From the NCBI GenBank assembly GCA_022826965.1, contig JAJDTU010000005.1:372001-436000 (forward strand): a stretch of DNA of 64,000 bases, in the 5' to 3' direction. Source of the DNA: Dehalococcoidia bacterium. GTDB lineage: Bacteria; Chloroflexota; Dehalococcoidia; Bin125. The notes under the pieces are model-generated. The model was not told where the DNA came from, searched no databases, and saw nothing but the letters and a program-made list of their open reading frames with translations. Below, one piece after another: positions 16,216-24,254 of this stretch. The translations under genes and the position numbers were made by a program. The stretch's first letter is position 1. The number at the start of each line of letters is the position of its first letter.

Positions 16216-17397
16216 ATGGCTGAGATGATTTGCGACCGGATCAAGGTGATCGACTCCGACACGCACGTCTCCGAACCGGAGACCCTGTGGACCGACCGGA
16301 TTTCGACGAAGAAGTGGGGCGAACTCGTGCCTCACGTGATCTTCGACCCGGAGATCAACGAGGACCGCTGGGTGATGGGCGGCAAGAAGTTCATGCCCAC
16401 CGCCGGCGCTGCGATGGCCGGCTGGAAGTCGCCGCCGCCGAACCATCCGCCGAGCCTGAAGGACGCCGACCACGGCAGCTGGGAAATCCGCGAACGACTC
16501 GAGCGGATGGACGAGTACGGCATGTACGCCCAGGTCGTCTACCCGAATGTGGGCGGCTTCGGCTCGGGCAACTTCCTGCAGATGACCGATGACGAGCTGC
16601 GTCTCGACTGCGTCCGCGCTTACAACGACTTCCTGGTCGAGTGGACCTCGGTGGAGCCGAAGCGGTTTATCCCGATCATGGCGATGCCGTTCTGGGACGT
16701 GCAGGCCTGTGTTGACGAGATGCAGCGCGCCTATGACCGAGGTCACCGCGGCGTGTTGATGACCAATCAGCCGCATACCTTCGACCTGCCGCGGATCACG
16801 GAGGACCACTGGGATCCGATCTGGCACCAGGCTCAGGACATGGGTTTGTCGATCAACTTCCACATCGGCTCGGGCGACCTGACCGAGTTGCGCAACGTGA
16901 CGGTCGACAACGGCCGCCAGGCGGCGTATGCGAAGTCGACCGTCAAGCTGTTCCTGGACAATTCGAATGCGATCCTCGACATCATCCTGTCGGGCATGTG
17001 CCACCGCTTCCCGGAGCTGAAGTTTGTCTCGGTTGAGTCGGGCGTCGGCTGGATTCCGTACCTGCTCGAGGCGATGGACTGGCAGTGGAAGAACTCCGGC
17101 TGTTTCGAGGAGCACCCCGAGATGGACCTGCTCCCATCCGAGTACTTCAAGCGCCAGTGCTACGGCTGCTTCTGGTTCGAGGAAGAGTCGGTCGTCAAAG
17201 CGATCGAGAATCTCGGTTCCGAGAACTTCATGTTTGAGACCGACTTCCCGCACCCGACCTCGATGTCGCCGGGCCCGAACTCGGTTGCGCGCAACCCGAA
17301 GGAGCACGTCGAAGAAGTGCTGAGCGTGCTGCCCGAGGAGGACCTGCTCAACGTGCTGCAGCGCAACGCGATGAAGGTCTACAACTTCGAGGTGTAG
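16216..17397 (+). CDS. Amidohydrolase family protein (ACMSD-like)
   Basis: 393 residues of the amidohydrolase-2 group, a TIM barrel with a mononuclear metal site. Strand 1 carries a D-x-D-x-H motif (VIDSDTHVSEP) instead of the classical HxH. A metal-ligand His is in NFHIGSG, and the FETDFPHPTS block near the C-terminus carries the catalytic Asp of this family. Relatives decarboxylate aromatic acids (ACMSD, gamma-resorcylate decarboxylase) or hydrolyse lactones. Here the reaction cannot be named. It stands alone with a stem-loop after the stop. SAR202-type genomes carry many such copies. Confidence 0.88.
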   Translation: MAEMICDRIKVIDSDTHVSEPETLWTDRISTKKWGELVPHVIFDPEINEDRWVMGGKKFMPTAGAAMAGWKSPPPNHPPSLKDADHGSWEIRERLERMDEYGMYAQVVYPNVGGFGSGNFLQMTDDELRLDCVRAYNDFLVEWTSVEPKRFIPIMAMPFWDVQACVDEMQRAYDRGHRGVLMTNQPHTFDLPRITEDHWDPIWHQAQDMGLSINFHIGSGDLTELRNVTVDNGRQAAYAKSTVKLFLDNSNAILDIILSGMCHRFPELKFVSVESGVGWIPYLLEAMDWQWKNSGCFEEHPEMDLLPSEYFKRQCYGCFWFEEESVVKAIENLGSENFMFETDFPHPTSMSPGPNSVARNPKEHVEEVLSVLPEEDLLNVLQRNAMKVYNFEV

Positions 17398-17421
17398 ACC
17401 TCAGGGCCATCGGAAGACCAA

Positions 17422-17463
17422 CCGCCGCGCCGGGCTTCTCAGGGAGTCCGGCGCAGCGGTGTT
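17422..17463 (+). terminator. Possible terminator after the amidohydrolase gene
   Basis: A 12-bp stem with one mismatch (CCGCCGCGCCGG at 17422-17433 pairing with CCGGCGCAGCGG at 17448-17459) followed by TGTTTGG. The T-tract is weak, so this is tentative. Confidence 0.35.
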
Positions 17464-17526
17464 TGGCCATTCTTCGCGACGACCAGTGCGGAACGGTAGC
17501 CTGATCGTCGGAGAGCGCGTGACGGA

Positions 17527-18081
17527 ATGACCACCGAGACCAATCTGCTGACAGCCGACGACCTGCTGCGCCTGCACAGCGAAGGTGTGCGCGGCGAGCT
17601 GATTCAGGGGGCGCTGTGCGAAACCATGTCCACAGGAGTTGAGCATGGCGAGATCGTGATGGAACTGGGTCGGCATCTTGGGAACTTCATTGCTCCTCAG
17701 CGACTCGGCCGTCTGATCGGCTCTGACTCCGGCGTCCGGTTGGAGCGCGCGCCGGACACGGTGCGGGAACCGGACATCGGTTTCATTTCTGCCGATCGCA
17801 TGCCCTTAGGCGAGCGGATTACTACCTACTCGGATGTCGTGCCCGACCTGGTCGTCGAGATCGTCTCGCCCAACGATGACGCGGACAACGTCTTCAACAA
17901 AGCGCGGATGTGGTTGAGTTTTGGCGTGCGGCTGGTCTGGGTGGTGCAACCGGAAACTCGCAGTGTGGAAGTGCATCGGTCCGGGCAGCCCGTCGAGACC
18001 GTTGCCGAAGATGAGCAGTTGGACGGCATCGATGTCCTGCCTGGCTTCAGCTGTACGGTGGCGTCGATCTTCGGTTCCTAA
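17527..18081 (+). CDS. Uma2-family (DUF820) putative endonuclease
   Basis: 184 residues of the Uma2/DUF820 PD-(D/E)XK family. Typical elements are the N-terminal LTADDLLRLHSEGVRGELIQGAL helix-strand with its Glu, the VREPDIGFISADR block (the PD motif), the VPDLVVEIVSPNDD strand with the E-x-(V/I) half of the motif, and VWVVQPETRSVEVH. These proteins are abundant in cyanobacteria and Chloroflexota and often linked with mobile DNA; their role is poorly known. This copy stands alone between the amidohydrolase and thiolase genes, with no toxin-antitoxin partner visible. Confidence 0.85.
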   Translation: MTTETNLLTADDLLRLHSEGVRGELIQGALCETMSTGVEHGEIVMELGRHLGNFIAPQRLGRLIGSDSGVRLERAPDTVREPDIGFISADRMPLGERITTYSDVVPDLVVEIVSPNDDADNVFNKARMWLSFGVRLVWVVQPETRSVEVHRSGQPVETVAEDEQLDGIDVLPGFSCTVASIFGS

Positions 18082-18174
18082 CCGGCGTACTCGAATTCGC
18101 CGGGCATTCGCTACACTGCCGACTGAACCACAGCGACGGGGCGCATGCGCGCCTTACAGAGAGGAAACTGAACG

Positions 18175-19479
18175 ATGGAAATGCAGAATGTCGTCATCGT
18201 TGACGGCGTGCGTTCCGCCTTCACCCGTGGCGGACGCGGCGCGTTTACGGCGACACGGCTGGACACCATTGGCGTCCAGGTGCTCCAGGAGTTGCTGGGC
18301 CGCTACCCGCAGCTTTCCCCGACCGAGATTGAGGACGTGGGCATGGGCTGCGTCGGCGGCGTGGCTGAGCTCGCCGGCATCGGCGCGAACCACATCGTGC
18401 GACTGGCCGGCCTGCCCGAGTCCGTCTGCACCTTCGACTCCAACCGCCAGTGCGGCTCCTCGATGGAGACCATGCACCGCGTGGCGCAGGAGATCATGGT
18501 CGGCGCGATTGACGTCGGCGTGGCGCTCGGCGTCGAGCGCATGGGCCGCCAGCTTGGTGGCGGCGGCGGCGCGGAACCGAACCGGATCACCGAGTTCAAC
18601 TCGGACCGGCACAACATGAACGAGACCCAGCGCAACCTTGCGCACGACCACGGGCTCGACTTCAGCGTGCCGATTCCGGACGCGATCCTCGACTCGTCGC
18701 CCGTGACCTCGATGTTGCAGACCGCCCAGAACGTGGCCGAGATGTACGACATCTCGCGCGAGACGCTGGACGAGTTCGCGGTCGAGTCGCACCGCAAGTA
18801 CGGCGAGGCGCTGGCCTCCGGCTTCTACGAGGGCGAAATCGTCCCGATCGAGGTCGAGCGGCCCGTCTTCGACGAAGAAGGCAACCTGCTGCTCGACGAG
18901 CGCGGCGAGAAGACCGTCGTGACCGTTGACGAGGGCTACCGCCCGGGCACGAACTTCGAGGGTCTGAGTGGTCTGCGCACGGTGCGCGGCACCGTCTCGC
19001 ACACGCAGAGCGAGATCCGAATCACGGCGGGCAACAGCTGCCCGACCAACGACGGCTTCACCGCGGCGCTGTTGATGAGCGAGCGCAAGGCGGACGAGCT
19101 CGGTCTCGAGCCGCTGGCCCGGATCGCCGGCTTCGGCGTTGGCGGGGTCAAGCCGCAGGTCATGGGTCTGGGTCCGATCCCGGCGACTCGCAAGGCGCTG
19201 GCCCACGCGGGCGTGGACGCTTCGCAGATCGACCGTGTCGAGTTCAACGAAGCCTTCGCCGCTCAGGTGATTCCGTCGGTCCAGGAACTGGGCATCCCGA
19301 TGGAGAACGTGAACGTCAACGGCGGCTCGCTGGCCATCGGTCACCCGCTGGGCGCCACCGGCACCCGCCTGGTCACCACGGTCGCTCGTGAGCTCAAGCG
19401 CTCGGGCGGCCAGTACGGTCTGGCCACGCAGTGCATCGGCGCCGGCATGGGCATCAGCACGATCATCGAGGCGGTCTAG
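18175..19479 (+). CDS. Acetyl-CoA acetyltransferase (thiolase)
   Basis: 434 residues, slightly longer than the usual 390-400. The thiolase triad is present: nucleophile C93 in NRQCGSS, H390 in GHPLGATG and C420 in TQCIGAGMG. The FNEAFAAQV block is also intact. It should condense or cleave acyl-CoAs in beta-oxidation or acetoacetyl-CoA metabolism. An AGAGGAAA site precedes the ATG. It is a single-gene unit: a Uma2 gene lies upstream on the same strand, and a strong intrinsic terminator follows the stop by about 35 bases. A beta-oxidation or degradative role fits the neighbouring CoA-transferase cluster but is not proven by linkage. Confidence 0.93.
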   Translation: MEMQNVVIVDGVRSAFTRGGRGAFTATRLDTIGVQVLQELLGRYPQLSPTEIEDVGMGCVGGVAELAGIGANHIVRLAGLPESVCTFDSNRQCGSSMETMHRVAQEIMVGAIDVGVALGVERMGRQLGGGGGAEPNRITEFNSDRHNMNETQRNLAHDHGLDFSVPIPDAILDSSPVTSMLQTAQNVAEMYDISRETLDEFAVESHRKYGEALASGFYEGEIVPIEVERPVFDEEGNLLLDERGEKTVVTVDEGYRPGTNFEGLSGLRTVRGTVSHTQSEIRITAGNSCPTNDGFTAALLMSERKADELGLEPLARIAGFGVGGVKPQVMGLGPIPATRKALAHAGVDASQIDRVEFNEAFAAQVIPSVQELGIPMENVNVNGGSLAIGHPLGATGTRLVTTVARELKRSGGQYGLATQCIGAGMGISTIIEAV

Positions 19480-19513
19480 GGTCAACTGACCCCCAGACAG
19501 CCCGATCGCAATC

Positions 19514-19545
19514 AAAGGGCACGGGGATTCTCCCCGTGCCCTTTT
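19514..19545 (+). terminator. Rho-independent terminator of the thiolase gene
   Basis: A perfect 14-bp stem (AAAGGGCACGGGGA pairing with TCCCCGTGCCCTTT) with a TTC loop and a short run of T. It is one of the clearest terminators in the window. Confidence 0.88.
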
Positions 19546-19623
19546 GCGTGTTCCCGAACTGCCACTAGCCTGTTCCAAGTTAAGAACGGCAATGAGTGAA
19601 GCCATTCATTGGAAGGCGGCGAC

Positions 19624-20907
19624 ATGCTCGGGAACAAATGGAGGCTGTTAAGCCTTGCGTTGATTGCGGTGATCGGCATCATTGCCGGGGGCGTCTACGC
19701 GGTCCATCACGGGGATACGGAGGTTCGGGTCGCGGTTCAGCGGCACGACGACGGCCGCGTGGAGGTTGCGGTCCAGCAACGCGACGCAAACGGCGGTTGG
19801 GGCGAGCGGGAGCTTCCTCCAGCTCGATTCCTGCCGGCTGATGTCACTGGGGAATGGCGCGTGTCGACGCCGGTGAGCGTCGGCGAGGCGCATGCGGCCG
19901 ATGACATGATGGGCGAGCCGATGCCGGAGGCGTCGATGCCGTCGGACGGCACGGCGGAGTTGTACTGCGTCATACACCATGGGGCTGACACTGATCCGTT
20001 CTGGTTCGCGTTCAATCAGGCGGCGCGCGGCAGCGCCCTGGCGCTGGGCTTGACCAATGTCGAAGTGTCGGGCGAGCCGGACGTGGCGGCGCACGCTGCT
20101 GCGATCACGGATTGCGTCGAGCGCGGCGCGCTTGGCATCGCCTCGACGATTCCGGACCTGGCCGGCCTGCAAGATGCGCTGACGGCGGCTCGTGGCAGCG
20201 CGTTCCTGATCACCTTCAACTCCGGCGCGGATGTTGCCGGTCTGGTGGGCTCGACGGTGCACTACGGGCTGGACGACCGGACAGCCGGATCGCTCGCCGG
20301 CGGCGAGTTCAACGCCGCGGGTGTGACGGGGACCGTGCTCTGCGTCATCCACGAAGAGGTGAACATCGGCCTCAACGACCGCTGTGACGGGCTGGAGGAC
20401 AGTTACGGCGGCTCGGTCGAGCGCGTCAATCTGAGCGCTGGGGACTTGATTGATCTGGCCTACCACAGGCAAGCGGGCGCCGAGATCGCCGGCGCGATCA
20501 TGGCGAACGAGGCTGCGGGCGTCCTGGTCCTCAACGGCGCGCTGGCCCAGACGGCCACCGGAACCGTGGCCGCTATCGGTAGCGAGGCCAAGGTCGGCGT
20601 GATCGGGGCGGCGGTGGCGGCGCCGTTCCTGGTTGACGAGGGCGACCTGCTGTTCGCCATCGCCGACGGGTCGCAGGAACAGGCGACTCACGTGCTGCTG
20701 GCGCTGAAGAACGTTGACGCGAATCCCGGCGCACGCGCGCTGCTGACCCTGTCGGCGAGTCAGGCGCAGGCGACGACGACCATGCTGATACGTCCGATTG
20801 TGCTAAACCAGGACTACATCAGCAACTTCCCGCCCGACTGGAGGGTCCAAGCCTGCGCGCTGGCCAAGCAGTTCTCGGCGGCAGCGGTCTCAGGGTTCTG
20901 CGAGTAG
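19624..20907 (+). CDS. Membrane-tethered periplasmic-binding-like protein, copy 1
   Basis: 427 residues; ATG 19624 chosen with GGAAGGCGG upstream. An N-terminal hydrophobic anchor (residues about 6-26) has no lipobox or clear cleavage site. A module of about 45 residues follows (VRVAVQRHDDGRVEVAVQQR ... WGERELPPARFLP ... EWRVSTPV), then a type I periplasmic-binding domain from about residue 115 with HHGADTDPFWFAFNQ, LITFNSGADVAGL and CVIHEEVNIGLNDRCDGL. The fold binds sugars, purine-like or autoinducer-like ligands outside the membrane. No ABC permease, ATPase or kinase is adjacent, so it may be a sensor or orphan receptor rather than a transporter subunit. A close paralogue follows in tandem and a third lies at 32018. 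Function is inferred from fold only. Confidence 0.78.
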   Translation: MLGNKWRLLSLALIAVIGIIAGGVYAVHHGDTEVRVAVQRHDDGRVEVAVQQRDANGGWGERELPPARFLPADVTGEWRVSTPVSVGEAHAADDMMGEPMPEASMPSDGTAELYCVIHHGADTDPFWFAFNQAARGSALALGLTNVEVSGEPDVAAHAAAITDCVERGALGIASTIPDLAGLQDALTAARGSAFLITFNSGADVAGLVGSTVHYGLDDRTAGSLAGGEFNAAGVTGTVLCVIHEEVNIGLNDRCDGLEDSYGGSVERVNLSAGDLIDLAYHRQAGAEIAGAIMANEAAGVLVLNGALAQTATGTVAAIGSEAKVGVIGAAVAAPFLVDEGDLLFAIADGSQEQATHVLLALKNVDANPGARALLTLSASQAQATTTMLIRPIVLNQDYISNFPPDWRVQACALAKQFSAAAVSGFCE

Positions 20908-20934
20908 CTCCCGCGTCAAAGAGCGGCAAGAACG

Positions 20935-20968
20935 GAGGGCGGGCCATGGGGCCCGCCCTCGACCGTTT
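20935..20968 (+). terminator. Stem-loop terminator after copy 1
   Basis: An 11-bp perfect stem (GAGGGCGGGCC / GGCCCGCCCTC) with an ATGG loop, followed by GACCGTTT. An almost identical stem follows copy 2, so the terminator was duplicated with the gene. Confidence 0.6.
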
Positions 20969-21071
20969 AACCTTCCAGTCGTCCCCAGCAGGCGAGATTG
21001 GCCCCCGGGTTCGCTAGTGACCCGTTCTGGATTTTGCGTGTCCGATTCAGGGGACTTAGTCTTCCTTCGAT

Positions 21072-21101
21072 GATGATCTCCTGTAAGTTATGTGGATCAT
21101 C
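21072..21101. promoter_or_regulatory. Inverted repeat upstream of copy 2 (possible operator)
   Basis: GATGATC (21072-21078) and its inverted copy GATCATC (21095-21101) flank a 16-base AT-rich spacer, 27 bases before the chosen start of copy 2. It overlaps a region that could hold a promoter. There is no matching repeat upstream of copy 1, so binding by a regulator is only a suggestion. Confidence 0.3.
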
Positions 21102-21127
21102 ACGTTCAACCGACATTGGGAGACGAC

Positions 21128-22408
21128 ATGTTGCGAGATAAGTGGCGATTGTGCTGTCTGGTCCTCCTGGGCGCGATTGGGATCGTTGCCGGCGCGGTGT
21201 ATGCCGCGCAGAGCGGCGAGACGGAAGTACGAGTCGCGGTACAGCGGCACGACGACGGCCGCGTGGAAGTGGCCGTGCAGCAACGCGAGGCCGACGGCGG
21301 CTGGGGCGATCGACAACTTCCCACGGCGCGCTTCCTGCCGCCCGGCGTGAGCGGCGAGTGGCGGGCGTCGTCGCCGGTGAGCGTGGGCGTCGGGCCGGCG
21401 ATGTCGGACGGCGCGATGCCGCACGGATCGATGCCGTCGGGCGACGGTCCAGGCGAGCCGTACTGCGTGGTTCACCACGGAGCGGATACCGATCCCTTCT
21501 GGTTCGCATTCAACCAGACGGCGCTCGGCAGTGCCGCGGCGCTTGGGCTGACCAACGTGGAGGTAAAGGGCGAGCCGGACGTGGCCGCGCACGCCGCCGC
21601 GATCGACGACTGCGTGAAGCGTGGCGCGCTTGCCATCGCCACGACGATTCCTGACCCAGACGGTTTGCGCGATTCGCTGGTAGCGGTCCGCGGCAGCGCC
21701 TTCCTGATTACTTTCAACTCCGGCGCGGAAGTCGCCGGGCTTGTCGGATCGACGGTCCACTACGGTCTGAATGACCGAGTTGCGGGTGCGTTGGCCGGCG
21801 GCGAGTTCAATGCCGCTGGAGTGACCGGCACCGTCCTCTGCGTGCTACACGAGCCGGTGAACATCGGACTAAGGGATCGCTGCGACGGCCTTGAATCCAG
21901 CTACGGCGGCTCGGTCGAGCGCGTCAGGATCACTGCCGGCGATCTGACCGATCGGGCCTCTCACATCGCTGCGGGCCGCGAGATCGCGGCCGCCATCATG
22001 GCGAGCCAGGCCGAGGGCGTCGTGGTCCTCAATGGGGCGCTGGCCCAGACGGCCACGGGAACTGTGGCTGCTATCCGTAGCGAGGCCAAGGTCGGAGTGA
22101 TTGGGGCTGCAGTGGCAGCGCCGTTCCTCGTCGACGACGGCGCGCTCTTGTTCGCCATCGCTGATGGCTCTCAGGAGCAGGCGACGCACGTGCTGCTGGC
22201 GCTGAAGAACATCGACGTGAATCCTGCCGCCCGCGCGCTGCTAAGCCTGTCGGCAGCCCAGGCCCAGGCGACGACCACAATGCTGATTCGCCCCGTGGTC
22301 CTGAACCAGGCCTACATCAGCAACTTCCCGCCGAACTGGAGGGCCCAGGCCTGCGCGCTGGCGCAACAGTTCGCCGCCCAACTGGTCTCAGAGTTCTGCC
22401 CCGAATAG
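21128..22408 (+). CDS. Membrane-tethered periplasmic-binding-like protein, copy 2
   Basis: 426 residues; ATG 21128 chosen because GGGAG lies just before it and the sequence then aligns with copy 1 from the first residue. Anchor, DDGRVEVAVQQR module and binding domain are the same as in copy 1. Most changes fall in the linker at about residues 90-112. Core ligand-site segments such as ITFNSGAEVAGLVGSTVHYG and QEQATHVLLALKN are nearly unchanged, which points to a shared ligand. The tandem arrangement, and the duplicated terminator, show a segmental duplication. Each copy has its own upstream region, so expression could differ. Confidence 0.78.
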   Translation: MLRDKWRLCCLVLLGAIGIVAGAVYAAQSGETEVRVAVQRHDDGRVEVAVQQREADGGWGDRQLPTARFLPPGVSGEWRASSPVSVGVGPAMSDGAMPHGSMPSGDGPGEPYCVVHHGADTDPFWFAFNQTALGSAAALGLTNVEVKGEPDVAAHAAAIDDCVKRGALAIATTIPDPDGLRDSLVAVRGSAFLITFNSGAEVAGLVGSTVHYGLNDRVAGALAGGEFNAAGVTGTVLCVLHEPVNIGLRDRCDGLESSYGGSVERVRITAGDLTDRASHIAAGREIAAAIMASQAEGVVVLNGALAQTATGTVAAIRSEAKVGVIGAAVAAPFLVDDGALLFAIADGSQEQATHVLLALKNIDVNPAARALLSLSAAQAQATTTMLIRPVVLNQAYISNFPPNWRAQACALAQQFAAQLVSEFCPE

Positions 22409-22433
22409 CCAGGAACAAGGAGAGTAACTCCCG

Positions 22434-22462
22434 AGGGCGGGCCAATCGGCCCGCCCTATTTT
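22434..22462 (+). terminator. Rho-independent terminator after copy 2
   Basis: A 10-bp perfect stem (AGGGCGGGCC / GGCCCGCCCT) with an AATC loop, followed by ATTTT. It matches the stem after copy 1. Confidence 0.78.
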
Positions 22463-22521
22463 GGTTTCCGGCTCTACGGAGGAAGATTCCTCCAAACAGC
22501 ACTGCGAATCGGCGAAGGCCG

Positions 22522-23154
22522 TCAGGTGCAGCGGGTGCAGTGAACGGAGGGCGGCGCGTTAGCAGCTGTACCGATTAGATCTGTGATTCTGGTCAGATCC
22601 GATAGAAACCAATCGTCATCTCGAGCTATTCGCTCGCAGAGTTGTACATGTACGGAATCCCCGGACCGCCTGCACCATGCGACCCAGAGCTGCGCAATCG
22701 GATGTACCCCGCGCTGAACATTCTTGGGGTCCTCAGCCAAGAGAGCGTAGGCATGTAGCTGCCTCGCAACAAACAGGGAACTGAACTCGCTTCGCGTGGC
22801 GGTCGACGGCCTAATCAGGGCGAACCCTCCGGTTGCCAACTTGAGAGGCACTGGAAGCTCACCCGAAACCACAACCGGCTCGGGATACGAACCCAAGGTG
22901 AACGGCTCTGTCGACAGGCGAAGAGCCGCGCTCTGAAACGTTCCCAACGGGAGCTGAGCGCTCACATCAAGAGACGAGAGGCCAGCGAAGGCGCGATTAG
23001 CTCGGTAGCGAGTGCGCGTGCGCTTGCCTCGGTGGTCGGCCGCGGCGAGGTCTTCGCCATCGCGCCAGAATCTTTGAATGCAGCGGTCACAACTGGCGTA
23101 AGAGGCCAGCTCTGAGACCTTGAACCGCAGGGTTGCGGAAAACGGACTATTCAC
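22522..23154 (-). CDS. Hypothetical protein, degenerate PD-(D/E)XK (Cas4/RecB-like) candidate
   Basis: 210 residues, lower GC than neighbours. The ends carry C-x-x-C pairs (C22-D-R-C25 and a CTRC near the C-terminus). The N-terminal FKVSELASYASCDRCIQRFW resembles the start of RecB/Cas4-type nucleases, and ARQLHAYALLAE resembles the conserved helix after the catalytic strand. At the expected G-x-x-D and (D/E)-x-K positions the sequence reads SGELP and GGFALIRPST, so the catalytic acids and Lys seem to be missing. If the relationship is real, this is an inactive nuclease that may bind DNA or a metal cluster. The assignment is by eye and weak; the protein may be unrelated. It precedes no recognisable defence gene. 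Confidence 0.5.
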   Translation of the reverse strand: MNSPFSATLRFKVSELASYASCDRCIQRFWRDGEDLAAADHRGKRTRTRYRANRAFAGLSSLDVSAQLPLGTFQSAALRLSTEPFTLGSYPEPVVVSGELPVPLKLATGGFALIRPSTATRSEFSSLFVARQLHAYALLAEDPKNVQRGVHPIAQLWVAWCRRSGDSVHVQLCERIARDDDWFLSDLTRITDLIGTAANAPPSVHCTRCT

Positions 23155-23301
23155 TGAAATCCCCGTTCATGCAGAGGGTGCGAGTCGTGAAATCGCATCA
23201 GAGAACGGAGACCTTGAGGCGTCAAGACCATCGGACTAGACTTGCCATGGCTGCAGCGCGGGGGCTAGGTTTGCAAGCACAGCCCCGGAGCCGCGTCCTC
23301 T

Positions 23302-23331
23302 GAGCGATCTCCCACGAGGTCGCTCATTTTG
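23302..23331 (+). terminator. Intrinsic terminator without an obvious upstream gene
   Basis: A 10-bp stem with one G-T wobble (GAGCGATCTC pairing with GAGGTCGCTC), loop CCAC, followed by ATTTTGCTT. It lies in the 285-base space between two minus-strand genes and points the other way. A GGGGCT/AGCCCC stem lies about 40 bases upstream. Confidence 0.55.
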
Positions 23332-23439
23332 CTTCCCTGTAGACGCTAGTACCTGTTTACGAACTCACCAGGGGGAATGAGCTACAGGCGCGGGCCTTGC
23401 CCGTCAGTTTCGTTTTCGACTTTTCGTGTCTCTCGCATT

Positions 23440-24108
23440 TCACTCGAATGGCAGATCGCCAGATTCGACCTTCGTTGGAGGCCCTGCAGCACTCGAAGAA
23501 TCTGCCGGCGCTTCCTCGCGACTCGGTATCGGCTCTCCGTCCAGCATTCGGAACATGCTGGGTCCCGCCTTCGTGAACCGCTCACTCTTTCCAAGGTGGT
23601 AGTACAGAGATGCCTGGGCTGTTGCCGTGTTTCTGTACCTGTCGGGAGCAAGCGTCAGCACGTGCTCGGCGAATTCGTGCAAGGGAATGGTGCCTTCATG
23701 CGCAGATGCGAACGCGGCGGCCTCCTTCACGATGTCCACCTGCTCGGCTCCATCGCCGACAAGTTTTCTCCGCACTCTCGGCTTTCCTGAGGCTGGGTGG
23801 CGTCGCGTAATGTCTCGCTCGAGTTCCCTTTGTCGTTCAACGGACCGGAGTTCGCGGAGCGCTCTCTCTGCCCGTACCAGAGGGTCGCGGATGCCTATGA
23901 AGCCCCGCTCCGCTGACTGCTGCGGCTGATGAGCAGCGCCTTCAAGGGATACTGCTGCTCCTTCCAGTGTTCTCTGTTCTTCCAGCAGACGTACCAACTC
24001 CTCGAGATCCTGTATGGCGCTTGTAGTCTGCGCATGAATCGCGGGGCTAAGTGAACGAGCCTTCTCACGCAACACTCTCACTGCGGTTCGATCGTTTCTG
24101 TCCATCAT
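23440..24108 (-). CDS. HARE-HTH-like helical protein, unknown function
   Basis: About 222 residues. Start taken at ATG 24108; an upstream TTG is possible. The N-terminal half is a charged helical, coiled-coil-like region ([29 protein letters not shown]). The C-terminal half (about 140-200) has IPLHEFAEHVLTLAPDRYRN followed by ASLYYHLGKSERFTKAGP and MFRML. This resembles the HARE-HTH winged helix found in ASXL proteins and in some bacterial restriction and DNA-binding proteins. A DNA-linked role is therefore possible. The gene is lower in GC than neighbours, and together with the preceding hypothetical gene forms a small island. Confidence in the domain match is moderate. Confidence 0.55.
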   Translation of the reverse strand: MMDRNDRTAVRVLREKARSLSPAIHAQTTSAIQDLEELVRLLEEQRTLEGAAVSLEGAAHQPQQSAERGFIGIRDPLVRAERALRELRSVERQRELERDITRRHPASGKPRVRRKLVGDGAEQVDIVKEAAAFASAHEGTIPLHEFAEHVLTLAPDRYRNTATAQASLYYHLGKSERFTKAGPSMFRMLDGEPIPSREEAPADSSSAAGPPTKVESGDLPFE

Positions 24109-24254
24109 GTCCCTGTCCAATTGCTGTGAGTCATTCTCTAAGAGGCCTATATCAGTCTAGCAGTTCGGAACACGTTTCGTCGGAGCCATCCGCCGCCGAC
24201 GCCGCTCTGTTAACCTCGATGCATACCGCATCCGAAACGGGAGGATCGCTCCGC

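Noticed and set aside
16138-17307. Minus-strand open frame of 389 codons under the amidohydrolase
   Set aside because: Antisense to a gene with complete family motifs; composition typical of GC-rich shadow frames.
18154-19605. Minus-strand open frame of 483 codons under the thiolase
   Set aside because: Antisense to a thiolase with all three catalytic residues; no domain of its own.
23230-23335. Possible tRNA or tmRNA in the spacer with stem-loops
   Set aside because: No acceptor stem with CCA-adjacent pairing and no T-loop consensus (GGTTCRANNCC); kept only as a possible small RNA.
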